A DNA stretch of 64,000 nucleotides from Thalassobius sp965218685 (GTDB lineage Bacteria > Pseudomonadota > Alphaproteobacteria > Rhodobacterales > Rhodobacteraceae). Position 1 is the stretch's first letter; every line of letters begins with the position of its first letter. Shown one piece after another: positions 8,734 through 17,198 of this stretch. The notes beneath the pieces are model-generated. The model searched no databases. It saw only the letters and a list, made by a program, of their open reading frames with translations, and was not told the origin of the DNA. Position numbers and translations under genes: made by a program. The stretch lies in contig NZ_OZ244657.1 in NCBI RefSeq assembly GCF_965218685.1, forward strand, positions 3,224,001-3,288,000, written 5' to 3'.

Positions 8734-9515
8734 TCAGCCGCCATCGGTAATCACGGTGCCTCCGTCCACGACCAGGGTGTGGCCAGTGGTAAACGCCCCC
8801 CCTTCCCAGCCAGGAACAGGGCAGCCGCGGCGATCTCTGCCGGTTGGCCCACGCGGCGCAAGGGCGTCATACCGTGAACCCGTTTGGCCACGAAATCGGG
8901 GTTGCTCAGCAACGGGCGAGAGAATGGCGTTTCGATCAGGCCCGGCGCGATCGCGTTAGTACGAATGTTCAACGGGCCGAATTCCACCGCCAAGTTTCGG
9001 GCCATCGCCGCCAGCGCCGCCTTTGACATGGAATAGGGACCGATCATGCGGTTTCCGCGCAGCGCAGAGAGGCTGGCCATCAGGATGATCGCACCGCCCC
9101 CTTGGGTCGCCATGCCGTCCTTGCAGGCTGCGGCTAGCCAATATGCGCTGTGCAAATTGACGTCAAAGACCTTTAAGTACTGCGCTTCTTCGCCCGCGCC
9201 TGTGTCCCCGACCGGGCCTTCGATTCCTGCATTCGAGACAAGAATATCAATGGGTCCGCCCAAGGCGTCCTCGGCTTGCGAAACCAAGGCCTCCGCCTCG
9301 GCGCGGCCATTCAGGCGACACTGAATGCCCACAGCGTTGCCCCCAGCGGCCTCCAGGGCAGCAACGGTTTCATCAATATCGCCCTGCCGGTCCGAGGCGA
9401 TGACCACATCGGCCCCTGCCGCTGCGAACGCCTCGGCCACAGCGCGCCCAATCCCCGAGCTTCCCCCGGTGATCAGGGCCCGTTTGCCCTGCAATCCAAA
9501 CAATTCCTGCAACAT
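8734..9515 (-). pseudogene. SDR oxidoreductase with a homopolymer frameshift near the C-terminus
   Basis: It starts MLQELFGLQGKRALITGGSS at 9515 and keeps all SDR landmarks: TGGSSGIG, NAGIEG, ASLSAL, YSMSK (Tyr and Lys of YxxxK) and NAIAPGLIETPF. Near the end the frame breaks at a run of seven C (8796-8802, plus strand). As read, the protein ends with the non-family tail RLPLATPWSWTEAP at 8751. Adding one base to the run restores the standard SDR ending AFTTGHTLVVDGGTVITDGG and a stop at 8734-8736. This is either slippage, a true C-terminal truncation or a sequencing error. The catalytic centre is intact but the tail normally closes the subunit interface. Confidence 0.8.
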
Positions 9516-9590
9516 CTGTGTCTCCTATTCCGCTTACCTATTAGCTGCACAATTTCGTTGCATTTGAAAAAGCGATTGTTCAACATCATG

Positions 9591-9609
9591 CAATCGGTGA
9601 TACCGATAC
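9591..9609. promoter_or_regulatory. Nod-box-like operator, ATC-N9-GAT, site 1
   Basis: ATCGGTGATACCGAT (9593-9607) is a perfect palindrome that also matches the ATC-N9-GAT core bound by NodD-type LysR proteins. It lies between the divergent SDR and NodD-like lysR genes, 25 bp before the lysR start. A second copy lies at 10575-10589. Confidence 0.6.
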
Positions 9610-9631
9610 ATGTCATTCAGAAGGAGTGTAC

Positions 9632-10540
9632 ATGCGTTTCAAGGGTCTGGATCTGAATCTGCTGGTGGCACTGGACGTGCTGCTAACCGAGGCAAATGTC
9701 AGTCGCGCCGCCGACAAGCTATGTCTCAGCCAATCGGCGACCTCGGGTGCTTTGGCCCGTTTGCGGGATTATTTCGGCGACGACCTGTTGGTCCAGGTTG
9801 GGCGAAAGATGGTGCTGACCCCACGCGCCAAGGAACTGTCAGGCAAGGTCCGGGCGGCTTTGGCGCAGATCGACGGCACGATAATCCAAGCGCCCGAGTT
9901 TGACCCCCTGACTGTCAAACGCGAGGTGCGGATGATTGCCTCGGATTCGGTGCTGATTTCGGCGCTGCAAAGTCCTTTGCAAGCGATATCAGAGCTTGCT
10001 CCGGGGCTGGTACTGAGCATCGAGACACCAGGAAACAGCCCGCGTGACCAGCTTGAACGGGGCGAAGTTGACATGCTTGCCATGCCAGAACTGTATCTGT
10101 CACCTGATCATCCCTTCGTTCATTACTATCAGGACGAATATGTTGTTGCCGCTTGGGATCAGAATTCGTGGTTGGGGGACAGCATCACCGAAGAGCAGTT
10201 CTACAATGCGCGCCACGCTGCGGTTCAATTCGCCACGTTCACCCCCAGCTACGAGGACTGGTTCATGCGTAACCGGGCCGAGGACCGCGAAATCGCGGTT
10301 CAGGCGGGCAGCTTCTCGTCCCTGCCGTTCTTGCTGCTGAACACCGATCTGATCGGGCTGATGCACCGGCGCCTGGCCGAACGGTTCCGGGAAATCCTGC
10401 CGCTGAAACTTGTCCCCTCGCCCATCGAGATGCCTGCATTGAACCAATGCATTCAATGGCACAGCTATGCCGAACGCGACGAATGCCTTGCGTGGGTCCG
10501 CGCTCGCCTGATGGAAGCTTTCGCAGAAGAAGCCCCCTAA
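9632..10540 (+). CDS. NodD-like LysR-type regulator
   Basis: A 302-residue LTTR. ATG 9632 is chosen because AAGGAG (9621-9626) sits 5 nt before it; an in-frame GTG at 9626 is inside that ribosome site. The N-terminus MRFKGLDLNLLVALDVLLTE and SQSATSGALARLRDYFGDDL are characteristic of the NodD/NahR branch, whose members respond to aromatic compounds. ATC-N9-GAT sites flank it on both sides (9593 and 10575), consistent with autoregulation and with control of the ring-cleavage-like operon at 10638. Confidence 0.9.
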   Translation: MRFKGLDLNLLVALDVLLTEANVSRAADKLCLSQSATSGALARLRDYFGDDLLVQVGRKMVLTPRAKELSGKVRAALAQIDGTIIQAPEFDPLTVKREVRMIASDSVLISALQSPLQAISELAPGLVLSIETPGNSPRDQLERGEVDMLAMPELYLSPDHPFVHYYQDEYVVAAWDQNSWLGDSITEEQFYNARHAAVQFATFTPSYEDWFMRNRAEDREIAVQAGSFSSLPFLLLNTDLIGLMHRRLAERFREILPLKLVPSPIEMPALNQCIQWHSYAERDECLAWVRARLMEAFAEEAP

Positions 10541-10572
10541 ACCATCCACGAAACCGATGCTCTGGATTTGAA

Positions 10573-10591
10573 CAATCGATTTCACGGATTG
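10573..10591. promoter_or_regulatory. Nod-box-like operator, CAATC-N9-GATTG, site 2
   Basis: A perfect 5-bp inverted repeat containing ATC-N9-GAT (10575-10589), 47 bp upstream of the FAH-family gene. It matches the site before the NodD-like regulator in spacing and outer bases, so the same protein probably binds both. Confidence 0.6.
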
Positions 10592-10637
10592 ATTGAGGGC
10601 TGTTAGCGTCCCTCCCAGTACGCACCTGGGAGGATGC

Positions 10638-11522
10638 ATGACCAAGCCACAAATACCCTTTGCGCTGGCGCAGTTGCGCATCTCGTCCAGCCCTGCGTTT
10701 CCAGCTATCGTGCTGGACGATGCTGCGGTGATCCCTGTGGATGCGGTGCTGCCTTTGGCGGCGCGTCTGGGCCTGGCCCTGACCGAGGCCGACAGCCTGG
10801 ATGGGCTGTTGCGCAACTGGGATCACAACTTTCAAGCCCTGTGCGCGGTAGTCATGGCGCTGGACGATGCCGAGGCTGGGAAATACTTCCGCTCGGCTGT
10901 CTCGTCGCTGGAATTCTTTACGCAAGATGCTCCGCTGTCGGCCCCGCGCCAGATCCTTAGCCAGAACACATTGGCGGACGGGGATTTCATCCCGCGCCTG
11001 GCCTCGACCCTGGTTGGACCTAGCGCCAAAGTGCTGATCCCGCCGCACTCAGATGGGCTGTGGGCCGAGGCCAAGCTGGGCGCCGTGATCGCGCGCCCCT
11101 TGCACCGCGCCACCCTGCAAGAGGCCGCGGACGCGATCGCCGGATACGTCACACTGTCCGATTACACCGTCGCCGCAGATTGGGAGGCCGGGAACGCCAT
11201 AGCCGCCAAGCAAGGGCCCACTCTGCTGGCCGGGGGCCCCTATCTGCTGCCGGCGGCTTTTGCCGACGACCAGCAAAACCTGCAATGCGTGATCTCTTTC
11301 AACGGGGAAAGCCGCCTGGAATGGTCCGGCCCCCAGATCGCACCGATCGCGCGCACCCTGTCCGAGCTGAGCCAGCAGGTTCAGCTGTTCCCCGGTGATC
11401 TGGTCGCCGTAGGCCCCAAACACTCGCCCACCGGCCAGACCCGTCTGGAAGATGGCGACATTATCGAAGCGGCTGTCTCGGGACTGGGCCGCCAAACCAC
11501 CAACACGATAAGAGAGAGCTGA
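10638..11522 (+). CDS. Fumarylacetoacetate hydrolase (FAH)-family protein, altered metal site
   Basis: A 294-residue protein; ATG 10638 follows GGGAGGA (10628-10634). The C-terminal half has the FAH fold (residues about 105-285). FAH enzymes bind Mg/Mn through an ExE pair and a later Asp. Here the stretch WAEAKLGAVI keeps Glu144 but has Lys146 where the second Glu is expected; Asp175 (LSDYTVAAD) remains. It may therefore act differently from standard hydrolases, decarboxylases or hydratases of the family. First gene of an operon with the VOC and FAD-monooxygenase genes; 1 bp separates it from the next start. Confidence 0.8.
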   Translation: MTKPQIPFALAQLRISSSPAFPAIVLDDAAVIPVDAVLPLAARLGLALTEADSLDGLLRNWDHNFQALCAVVMALDDAEAGKYFRSAVSSLEFFTQDAPLSAPRQILSQNTLADGDFIPRLASTLVGPSAKVLIPPHSDGLWAEAKLGAVIARPLHRATLQEAADAIAGYVTLSDYTVAADWEAGNAIAAKQGPTLLAGGPYLLPAAFADDQQNLQCVISFNGESRLEWSGPQIAPIARTLSELSQQVQLFPGDLVAVGPKHSPTGQTRLEDGDIIEAAVSGLGRQTTNTIRES

Positions 11523-11523
11523 C

Positions 11524-12519
11524 ATGCCCATTCTTGGAATTGAAACCCTGATGTTCGGGGTCGATGACATCGAGGAATGCACCCGATTCTTCGACGATTT
11601 CGGCCTGCCCCGCTTTGACAGCGGCGAAGACTTTACCCATTACCGCCTGGACGAAGGATCGAACGTCATCCTGCGCCATATCGACGATCCGGTGCTGCCC
11701 AAATCGGTGCTGCGCGACAAGGGCGTCAAGGAAACCATCTGGGGCGTGGACACACAGGAAAGCCTGGACAAGCTGGCCGCCCGACTGGAAGCTAAACAAG
11801 ATATCACCCGCGATGAAGACGGCACCGTGCACACGCTGACCGCCTGCGGACACCCCATCGCCCTGCGCGTCTTCAACCGCAAAAAGGTGGTCTATGCCCC
11901 CGATCCGGTGAATGCACCGGGCGCCGTTAACCGACTGAACGTACAGCGAAAATGGAAAATCCGTGCGCAGCCCAAGGTGATCACCCACACCGTCTATGCC
12001 TGTGAAAACCCGCGCAAGGAATTCGAATGGTATCGCGACATGCTGGATTTCCGCATGTCCGAGGAACAGGTCGGCATGGGCTTTTACCTGCGCTGTGACG
12101 GCGCGAACGAGCATCACAACCTGTTCCTGATCGACATGACCTTTGGTCCGCTGCCTGGCTACCCGCTGTATCACCACACCAATTTCGGGGTCGAGGATAT
12201 CGACGAGCTGATGATCGGCACCAACTATATGACCCGTCGTGGCTGGACCACCGGACCGCTGGGCTCGGGTCGGCACCGCATCGCCTCGGCGCTGTTTTCC
12301 TATCTGGAATGCCCAGCGGGCGGCGAGGCCGAGTATGGCGCGGACAGCGACTATATCGACGACAACTGGATCCCGCGCGAATGGAACCAAGTCTTTGGCA
12401 CCTACAGCTGGATGCACAAGATCCCCGAATTCCTGGGTACGGACCAGCGTTGGGAATACCGCCTGCACCCGGATCACGTACCGCAGAACGATACGCAAGC
12501 TGAAGGCGATTGGGACTAA
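11524..12519 (+). CDS. Two-domain VOC protein, extradiol dioxygenase-like
   Basis: A 331-residue protein with two vicinal-oxygen-chelate modules (about 1-125 and 148-300). In type I extradiol dioxygenases such as BphC the iron ligands are His146, His210 and Glu260. Here His155 (VITHTVYA), His217/218 (YPLYHHTNFGVED) and Glu268 or Glu270 (ECPAGGEAEYG) occur at matching spacing, and His251 to Tyr260 resembles the active-site His/Tyr pair. It is thus a plausible Fe-dependent ring-cleaving enzyme, though a substrate is not evident. It is cotranscribed with a flavin hydroxylase and an FAH protein, the usual partners of ring cleavage. Confidence 0.75.
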   Translation: MPILGIETLMFGVDDIEECTRFFDDFGLPRFDSGEDFTHYRLDEGSNVILRHIDDPVLPKSVLRDKGVKETIWGVDTQESLDKLAARLEAKQDITRDEDGTVHTLTACGHPIALRVFNRKKVVYAPDPVNAPGAVNRLNVQRKWKIRAQPKVITHTVYACENPRKEFEWYRDMLDFRMSEEQVGMGFYLRCDGANEHHNLFLIDMTFGPLPGYPLYHHTNFGVEDIDELMIGTNYMTRRGWTTGPLGSGRHRIASALFSYLECPAGGEAEYGADSDYIDDNWIPREWNQVFGTYSWMHKIPEFLGTDQRWEYRLHPDHVPQNDTQAEGDWD

Positions 12520-12531
12520 GGGGACAGACTG

Positions 12532-13668
12532 ATGAGCCATTTGAAAACACATATGAACAAGGTACTGGTCGTCGGCGGGGGCATCGCGGGCATGTCCGCA
12601 GCCATCCGCCTGCGCGAAGAAGGCGTTAAGGTGGACCTGCTGGACAAGGACCCGAACTGGTCGGTCTATGGCACGGGCCTGACCCTGTCGGTTCTGACCT
12701 TCCGCGCCCTTTGCGATTTGGGTCTAAGCAAAGAGCTGCTGAAACATGGGCACGGCCATGACGGCGTGACGCTGAACGACAAGGACGGCAACCTGATCCG
12801 CGAAGTCCGCTCGGAACGCCTGTTCGCACCGGATGTCCCGGCCGAGGGCGGTGTTCTGCGCCCCGTCCTGCACCAGATCATGGCCGCACGCGTCAAAGAG
12901 CTGAACACCAATGTCAAACTGGGTGTCACGGTTGAAAGCTACTCTCAGGACGCCGACGGCGTGGACGTGACGCTGACCGACGGCAGCACCGGCCGCTATG
13001 ATTTCGTGATCGGGGCGGATGGGCTGTTCTCGACCATGCGGGACTTGACGCTGGAAAACGCGCCCGCGCCGCGCTTTACCGGTCAGGCTTGCTGGCGCAT
13101 TCTGTTCGACACGCCCAAGGACTGGGTGCAGGGGCAGATGTATCTGTCGCAAGACATCAAGGTCGGCTTCACCCCTTGCTCGCCCACGCAGATGTATATG
13201 TACTTGCTCGAGGCCGTGCCCGGAAACCCCTGGCGCGAACCTGAAGAACTGCCGGGCCTGATCAAAGGCCTGCTGGAAGGCTTCGGCGGCGTTGTCGGAA
13301 AACTGCGTGAAACCATCAATGCGGATACCGAAATCGTCTATCGGCCGCTGGAATCCATCCTGATTGATGATGACTGGTACAAAGGCCGCGTCGCGTTGAT
13401 CGGCGACACCGTACATGCCACCACGCCGCATCTGGGCTCGGGCGCAGGCATGGCTGTCGAAGACGCGATCGTTCTGGTGGACGAGCTGAAGAAGGCTCCG
13501 GTGCTCGAAGACGCCCTGCACGCCTTCATGCAACGCCGCCTGCCCCGTGGCCGCCTGGTTGTTGGCAACTCGTTGAAACTGGGCGAGCTGGAAATGGCTG
13601 GCGCCCCCAGCGAGCAACAGGGCAAGCTGATGCAAGACAGCTTGCACGCCATTGCCGAGCCGTACTAA
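12532..13668 (+). CDS. FAD-dependent aromatic-type monooxygenase
   Basis: A 378-residue group A flavoprotein hydroxylase. It shows the ADP-binding GGGIAG (residues 15-20), the DG motif GADGLFSTMR (161-170) and the GD motif GRVALIGDTVHATTPH (285-300), all diagnostic of the salicylate/p-hydroxybenzoate hydroxylase family that uses NAD(P)H and O2. ATG 12532 is used; ATG 12553 (MNKVLVVGGG) is an alternative only 21 nt later. It follows the VOC gene by 12 bp and precedes a terminator. Likely job: hydroxylate an aromatic or N-heterocyclic ring before cleavage. Confidence 0.88.
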   Translation: MSHLKTHMNKVLVVGGGIAGMSAAIRLREEGVKVDLLDKDPNWSVYGTGLTLSVLTFRALCDLGLSKELLKHGHGHDGVTLNDKDGNLIREVRSERLFAPDVPAEGGVLRPVLHQIMAARVKELNTNVKLGVTVESYSQDADGVDVTLTDGSTGRYDFVIGADGLFSTMRDLTLENAPAPRFTGQACWRILFDTPKDWVQGQMYLSQDIKVGFTPCSPTQMYMYLLEAVPGNPWREPEELPGLIKGLLEGFGGVVGKLRETINADTEIVYRPLESILIDDDWYKGRVALIGDTVHATTPHLGSGAGMAVEDAIVLVDELKKAPVLEDALHAFMQRRLPRGRLVVGNSLKLGELEMAGAPSEQQGKLMQDSLHAIAEPY

Positions 13669-13695
13669 GGCTCAACCCGTATCGGGGCCAAAAGA

Positions 13696-13726
13696 AAGGG
13701 GTGCCGCATGGCACCCCTTGTTTTTT
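13696..13726. terminator. Rho-independent terminator after the monooxygenase operon
   Basis: A 10-bp stem AAGGGGTGCC / GGCACCCCTT, GCAT loop, then G and six T on the plus strand. It separates the plus-strand operon from the convergent FAH gene. Confidence 0.9.
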
Positions 13727-13745
13727 AGTGTCCGGGTCTTTGCAA

Positions 13746-14708
13746 TCAGGCTTTGACGACCATTTGGTCGATCGCTCCGAACAATGGGCTGCCATCTGCG
13801 GCTAAGCATTCCATGCGGACCTTGTCGCCGAACGACATGAAAGGTGTTTTGGCCGCGCCCTCGTCAATGGTTTCGATACCGCGACGCTCCGCAATACAGG
13901 CTGAACCGACTTCGCGGTAACTTTCGTTCGACACGGTGCCCGATCCAATTACCGTGCCCGGCACCAGATCGCGGGAATAGGCGCCATGGGCCACCAGATC
14001 GGCCAGACTGAACGCCATGTCATAGCCGCAAGGTGCGCCAAAGCGTTCGCCATTCCAGAACACGTTCAGCGGCAGGTTCACGCGGGCATCTCGCCACGCA
14101 TCCCCCAGTTCGTCAATGGTCAGGGCGACCGGCGCCATCGAACAGGCAGGTTTCGCCTGCACCCAACCAAATCCGGTTTTCATCTCGACCGGGGCCAACT
14201 TGCGCAGCGACCAGTCGTTGATCTGCACGACCAGCGCGATGTGATCCTCGGCCGTTGCTTCGGTGCCCATCGGGGTCGCCTTGGTGATCACGCCGAACTC
14301 GCCCTCGAAATCGATCCCGTCTTCTTCATTGGCGAACGGTACGTCACCCATCGGGGCAATAAACCGGTCCGACATGCCTTGATACATCAGCGGACGGCCG
14401 GTCTTTTCCTTTGGCGGCATCTTGAAAACGGCATCCATCAGATCGCTGTGGCTTTCAAAGGCCGATCCATCCAGCCATTGCCAGGCGCGCGGCAACGGGG
14501 CCAGCGCCTGAGCGGCATCGAAGGCGTCGCCGCCACCAGCGTTCAGCTCGGCGTATTCAGCCTCCAGCGCGGGGCGCAGTTCGTCCCAGCTTTCCATCGC
14601 TGACTGCATCGTTTCGACCGCCTTGGCCGGGGTGCAGCGGGCGTTGTCCCGGCTGACGATATGCAGGCGCCCATCCGGGGTGCCGTTAGGAAGTGTTGCA
14701 AGCCTCAT
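13746..14708 (-). CDS. FAH-family hydrolase with intact metal site
   Basis: A 320-residue protein; ATG 14708 follows GAGGAGGACTTC. It has an N-terminal cap and a C-terminal FAH domain with complete metal ligands: Glu135 and Glu137 (DFEGEFGVI) and Asp165 (INDWSLRK). The segment FIAPMGDVPFANEEDGIDFE is close to the subgroup annotated as 2-keto-4-pentenoate hydratase/fumarylacetoacetase-like in roseobacters. It probably hydrolyses or hydrates a ring-fission product. It is the second gene of a minus-strand pair, 10 bp downstream of the epimerase gene, and convergent with the monooxygenase operon. Confidence 0.85.
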   Translation of the reverse strand: MRLATLPNGTPDGRLHIVSRDNARCTPAKAVETMQSAMESWDELRPALEAEYAELNAGGGDAFDAAQALAPLPRAWQWLDGSAFESHSDLMDAVFKMPPKEKTGRPLMYQGMSDRFIAPMGDVPFANEEDGIDFEGEFGVITKATPMGTEATAEDHIALVVQINDWSLRKLAPVEMKTGFGWVQAKPACSMAPVALTIDELGDAWRDARVNLPLNVFWNGERFGAPCGYDMAFSLADLVAHGAYSRDLVPGTVIGSGTVSNESYREVGSACIAERRGIETIDEGAAKTPFMSFGDKVRMECLAADGSPLFGAIDQMVVKA

Positions 14709-14718
14709 GAAGTCCTCC

Positions 14719-15633
14719 TCAGACCATCGCGTTCGCCACCAGCGCATCGGCATCCGCATCGCGCAGAAATCCCAGCTGGTCGGCTGTTTCAGTTTCAAGT
14801 TCAGGATAGCTGCCGAACAGCGACACGATCTCGGGATCCGGGTCGAACCGGATCCGAGATGGGCTGTCGGGATAGGCCCGACGAAGCGCGGCGACCAGAT
14901 CACCATAGCGCAGCGACAGGGCCGGCAGGGTAAAGGCGCGGTTGGCGCCCAGAACAGGCAGCATTGCGCCATGGATGAAGTTGCGCGCCACGACGTCGAC
15001 CGAGGTCAGCCAGGTCTTGCTGTCTTCGGCCACGGGCAAGGTGATATCCTCGCCGCGTTTCACGCACCAGAACAGGCGCGACATGAAGGCGGTTTTCAGC
15101 GCCGCATCCGCCCCGTCGCGCGCCATCACCCCCGAGGGCCGCAACGAAACGGCATCCAGCCATCCGCGCGCTGCGAAATTGGACAGGGCAACCTCGATCA
15201 TCACCTTTTGCGCGCCATAAACCATCGTGGGGGCCAGCGGCGTGGTATCGGTCACCGGATCAGGCAGCGGCTTGGCATAGGCCGCGATGGTCGAGGCAAA
15301 AACGAACCGGGTGTCTGGCGCACGGTCCCGCAGGTCCTCAATCAGGTCCAGCGTCGCATCCACGTTCACCCGGCGGGCCAGCGCATAGTTCTGCTCGGCC
15401 CCACCCCCCAGGATCGCCGCTAGACAAATCACGGCATCAGCCCCGTCCAGGGCCTGTTGGCGCAGCACTGATTCGGAGAAATCGCCCTCGAAAAACGTCG
15501 CCTTGGCCAGGTCGATACCCACCGGAGCAACGCGATCCAACATCGAGATCGAAGAAATTTCCGGCATTTCCCCAAGGATTTTGCAGACTTGAGTGCCAAC
15601 AAATCCCCCTGCTCCGATCACTGCGATCTTCAT
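14719..15633 (-). CDS. NAD-dependent epimerase/dehydratase-family protein (DenD-like)
   Basis: A 304-residue extended SDR. ATG 15633 (MKIAVIGAGGFVGTQVCKIL) has GGAT just upstream and begins at the Rossmann GxGGFVG motif; the longer frame to 15699 has no family sequence. The catalytic region is FASTIAAYAKPLPDPV with VYGAQK (Tyr and Lys of YxxxK), and SLRPSGVMARDG follows. It resembles D-erythronate dehydrogenase DenD and related sugar-acid oxidoreductases. A palindromic operator candidate sits about 20 bp before the ATG. Confidence 0.8.
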   Translation of the reverse strand: MKIAVIGAGGFVGTQVCKILGEMPEISSISMLDRVAPVGIDLAKATFFEGDFSESVLRQQALDGADAVICLAAILGGGAEQNYALARRVNVDATLDLIEDLRDRAPDTRFVFASTIAAYAKPLPDPVTDTTPLAPTMVYGAQKVMIEVALSNFAARGWLDAVSLRPSGVMARDGADAALKTAFMSRLFWCVKRGEDITLPVAEDSKTWLTSVDVVARNFIHGAMLPVLGANRAFTLPALSLRYGDLVAALRRAYPDSPSRIRFDPDPEIVSLFGSYPELETETADQLGFLRDADADALVANAMV

Positions 15634-15653
15634 ATCGAAAATCCTATCTTTTA

Positions 15654-15670
15654 TTTGGTTGTACGACCAA
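15654..15670. promoter_or_regulatory. Candidate operator, site 2 of the TTTGGTTG motif
   Basis: TTTGGTTGTACGACCAA contains the near-perfect palindrome TTGGTtGTACgACCAA and lies about 20 bp upstream of the epimerase start, where a bound repressor would block transcription. It is the most symmetrical of four related sites. Confidence 0.5.
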
Positions 15671-15728
15671 TTAGTATAACAGCCACCCCAATGAAACAAG
15701 ACATTCCAGGGGCGCAGACCTGACGGGG

Positions 15729-15795
15729 GATATCGTTTTTAGGGGACGCACCCATCGATACAAACAATAGGACAACACGAGCGATATCGGTTTTA
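15729..15795. repeat. Direct repeat GATATCGkTTTTA upstream of the HisD-like gene
   Basis: GATATCGTTTTTA at 15729-15741 and GATATCGGTTTTA at 15783-15795 differ at one base and are 54 bp apart, about five helical turns. The pair lies 63-129 bp before the HisD-like start and may be a two-site regulator target. Confidence 0.4.
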
Positions 15796-15857
15796 TCGAG
15801 GAAAAGGGCGGGCTGTAATGTCCACCCGCCAGGTCCAGGAAACGAAGGGAGAGCCCG

Positions 15858-17195
15858 ATGGCAAAGTGGCTGAAAGAGGGGGCGGAGCCGTCCGCCGTTG
15901 CAGCAATCAACAAATCCGTGCGCGAAACGGTCGAGGCCACGCTGGCCGATATCGAGACGCGCGGCGACGCCGCCATACGCGAGCTGTCGGTCAAATTCGA
16001 TGGATGGGATCGCGACGATTATCGGCTAACGCAAAAGGAAATCGATGCTTGCATTGCGCAGCTGTCCAAACAGGACATCGCCGACATTGAATTCGCGCAG
16101 GCTCAGGTGCGTAACTTTGCCGAAGTGCAAAAAGCCGCCCTGCAAGAAGTCGAGGTGGAAACCATGCCCGGCGTCATTCTGGGGCACAAGAATATCCCGA
16201 TTCAGAACGCAGGCTGCTATGTGCCCGGTGGTAAATACCCCATGCTCGCCTCGGCCCATATGTCGGTACTGACGGCCAAGGTGGCGGGCGTGCCGCGTAT
16301 CATCACTTGCGCCCCGCCCTATCAGGGCAAACCGGCCGCCGCGATTGTGGCTGCGCAGCACATGGCGGGTGCGGATACGATCTATGCCCTGGGTGGCATT
16401 CAGGCCATCGGCGCCATGGCCATTGGCACGGAAACCATTGATCCGGTTGATATTCTGGTCGGCCCCGGCAACGCCTTTGTGGCCGAAGCCAAGCGTCAGC
16501 TTTATGGCCGCGTTGGCATCGACCTGTTCGCAGGCCCAACCGAAACCATGGTGATCGCAGATGAAACCGTGGACGCCGAGATCTGCGCCACTGATATTCT
16601 GGGCCAGGCCGAACACGGCCCCGACAGCCCCTGTGTGCTGCTGACGACCTCGGAAAAACTGGCGCGGGAAACCATGGCCGAGATCGAGCGCCTGCTGGGT
16701 ATCCTGCCCACCGCTGGCCATGCCCGCACCAGCTGGGAAACCTATGGTCAGGTGATCGTGGCGGACGACCATGACGAGATGCTGAAGATCGCCAACGACA
16801 TCGCCTCGGAGCATGTACAGATCATGACCGACCGTGATGATTGGTATCTGGAGAACATGGTGAACTATGGTGCCCTCTTCCTGGGGCCGCGCACCAACGT
16901 GGCTTATGGCGACAAAGCGATCGGCACCAACCACACGCTGCCCACCAAAAAGGCTGGGCGCTATACCGGTGGTCTGTGGGTCGGAAAGTTCATCAAAACC
17001 CATACCTATCAAAAGGTTACCACGGACGAGGCCTCGGCCAAGGTGGGGCGCTACTGCTCGCGACTGTGTATGTTGGAAGGGTTCCAAGGCCACGCCGAGC
17101 AGGCCAATGTCCGCGTGCGCCGCTATGGTCAACAGAACGTCCCCTATGCCGAAGGTGCAGCGCCGCAGCCCGGCCTGGACCTGGTCGAGGGCTGA
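15858..17195 (+). CDS. HisD-like zinc alcohol dehydrogenase (HpsN type)
   Basis: A 445-residue protein of the histidinol dehydrogenase superfamily. Zn ligands fit Gln250, His253, Asp352 and His412, and the catalytic Glu318-His319 pair is in IASEHVQ. The NAGCYVPGGKYPMLASAHMS and GFQGHAEQANVRVRRYG stretches are typical of HpsN, the sulfopropanediol 3-dehydrogenase of Ruegeria and Cupriavidus, which oxidises a primary alcohol to a carboxylate in two steps. No sulfonate lyase or hpsOP gene is nearby, so the substrate may be another polyol or alcohol. It starts a four-gene operon (SDR 3 bp on, then hydrolase and lactonase). Confidence 0.85.
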   Translation: MAKWLKEGAEPSAVAAINKSVRETVEATLADIETRGDAAIRELSVKFDGWDRDDYRLTQKEIDACIAQLSKQDIADIEFAQAQVRNFAEVQKAALQEVEVETMPGVILGHKNIPIQNAGCYVPGGKYPMLASAHMSVLTAKVAGVPRIITCAPPYQGKPAAAIVAAQHMAGADTIYALGGIQAIGAMAIGTETIDPVDILVGPGNAFVAEAKRQLYGRVGIDLFAGPTETMVIADETVDAEICATDILGQAEHGPDSPCVLLTTSEKLARETMAEIERLLGILPTAGHARTSWETYGQVIVADDHDEMLKIANDIASEHVQIMTDRDDWYLENMVNYGALFLGPRTNVAYGDKAIGTNHTLPTKKAGRYTGGLWVGKFIKTHTYQKVTTDEASAKVGRYCSRLCMLEGFQGHAEQANVRVRRYGQQNVPYAEGAAPQPGLDLVEG

Positions 17196-17198
17196 GGC

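Noticed and set aside
15858..17195. Biosynthetic histidinol dehydrogenase hisD
   Set aside because: No his genes nearby; HpsN-type motifs and the catabolic operon point to a different alcohol substrate.
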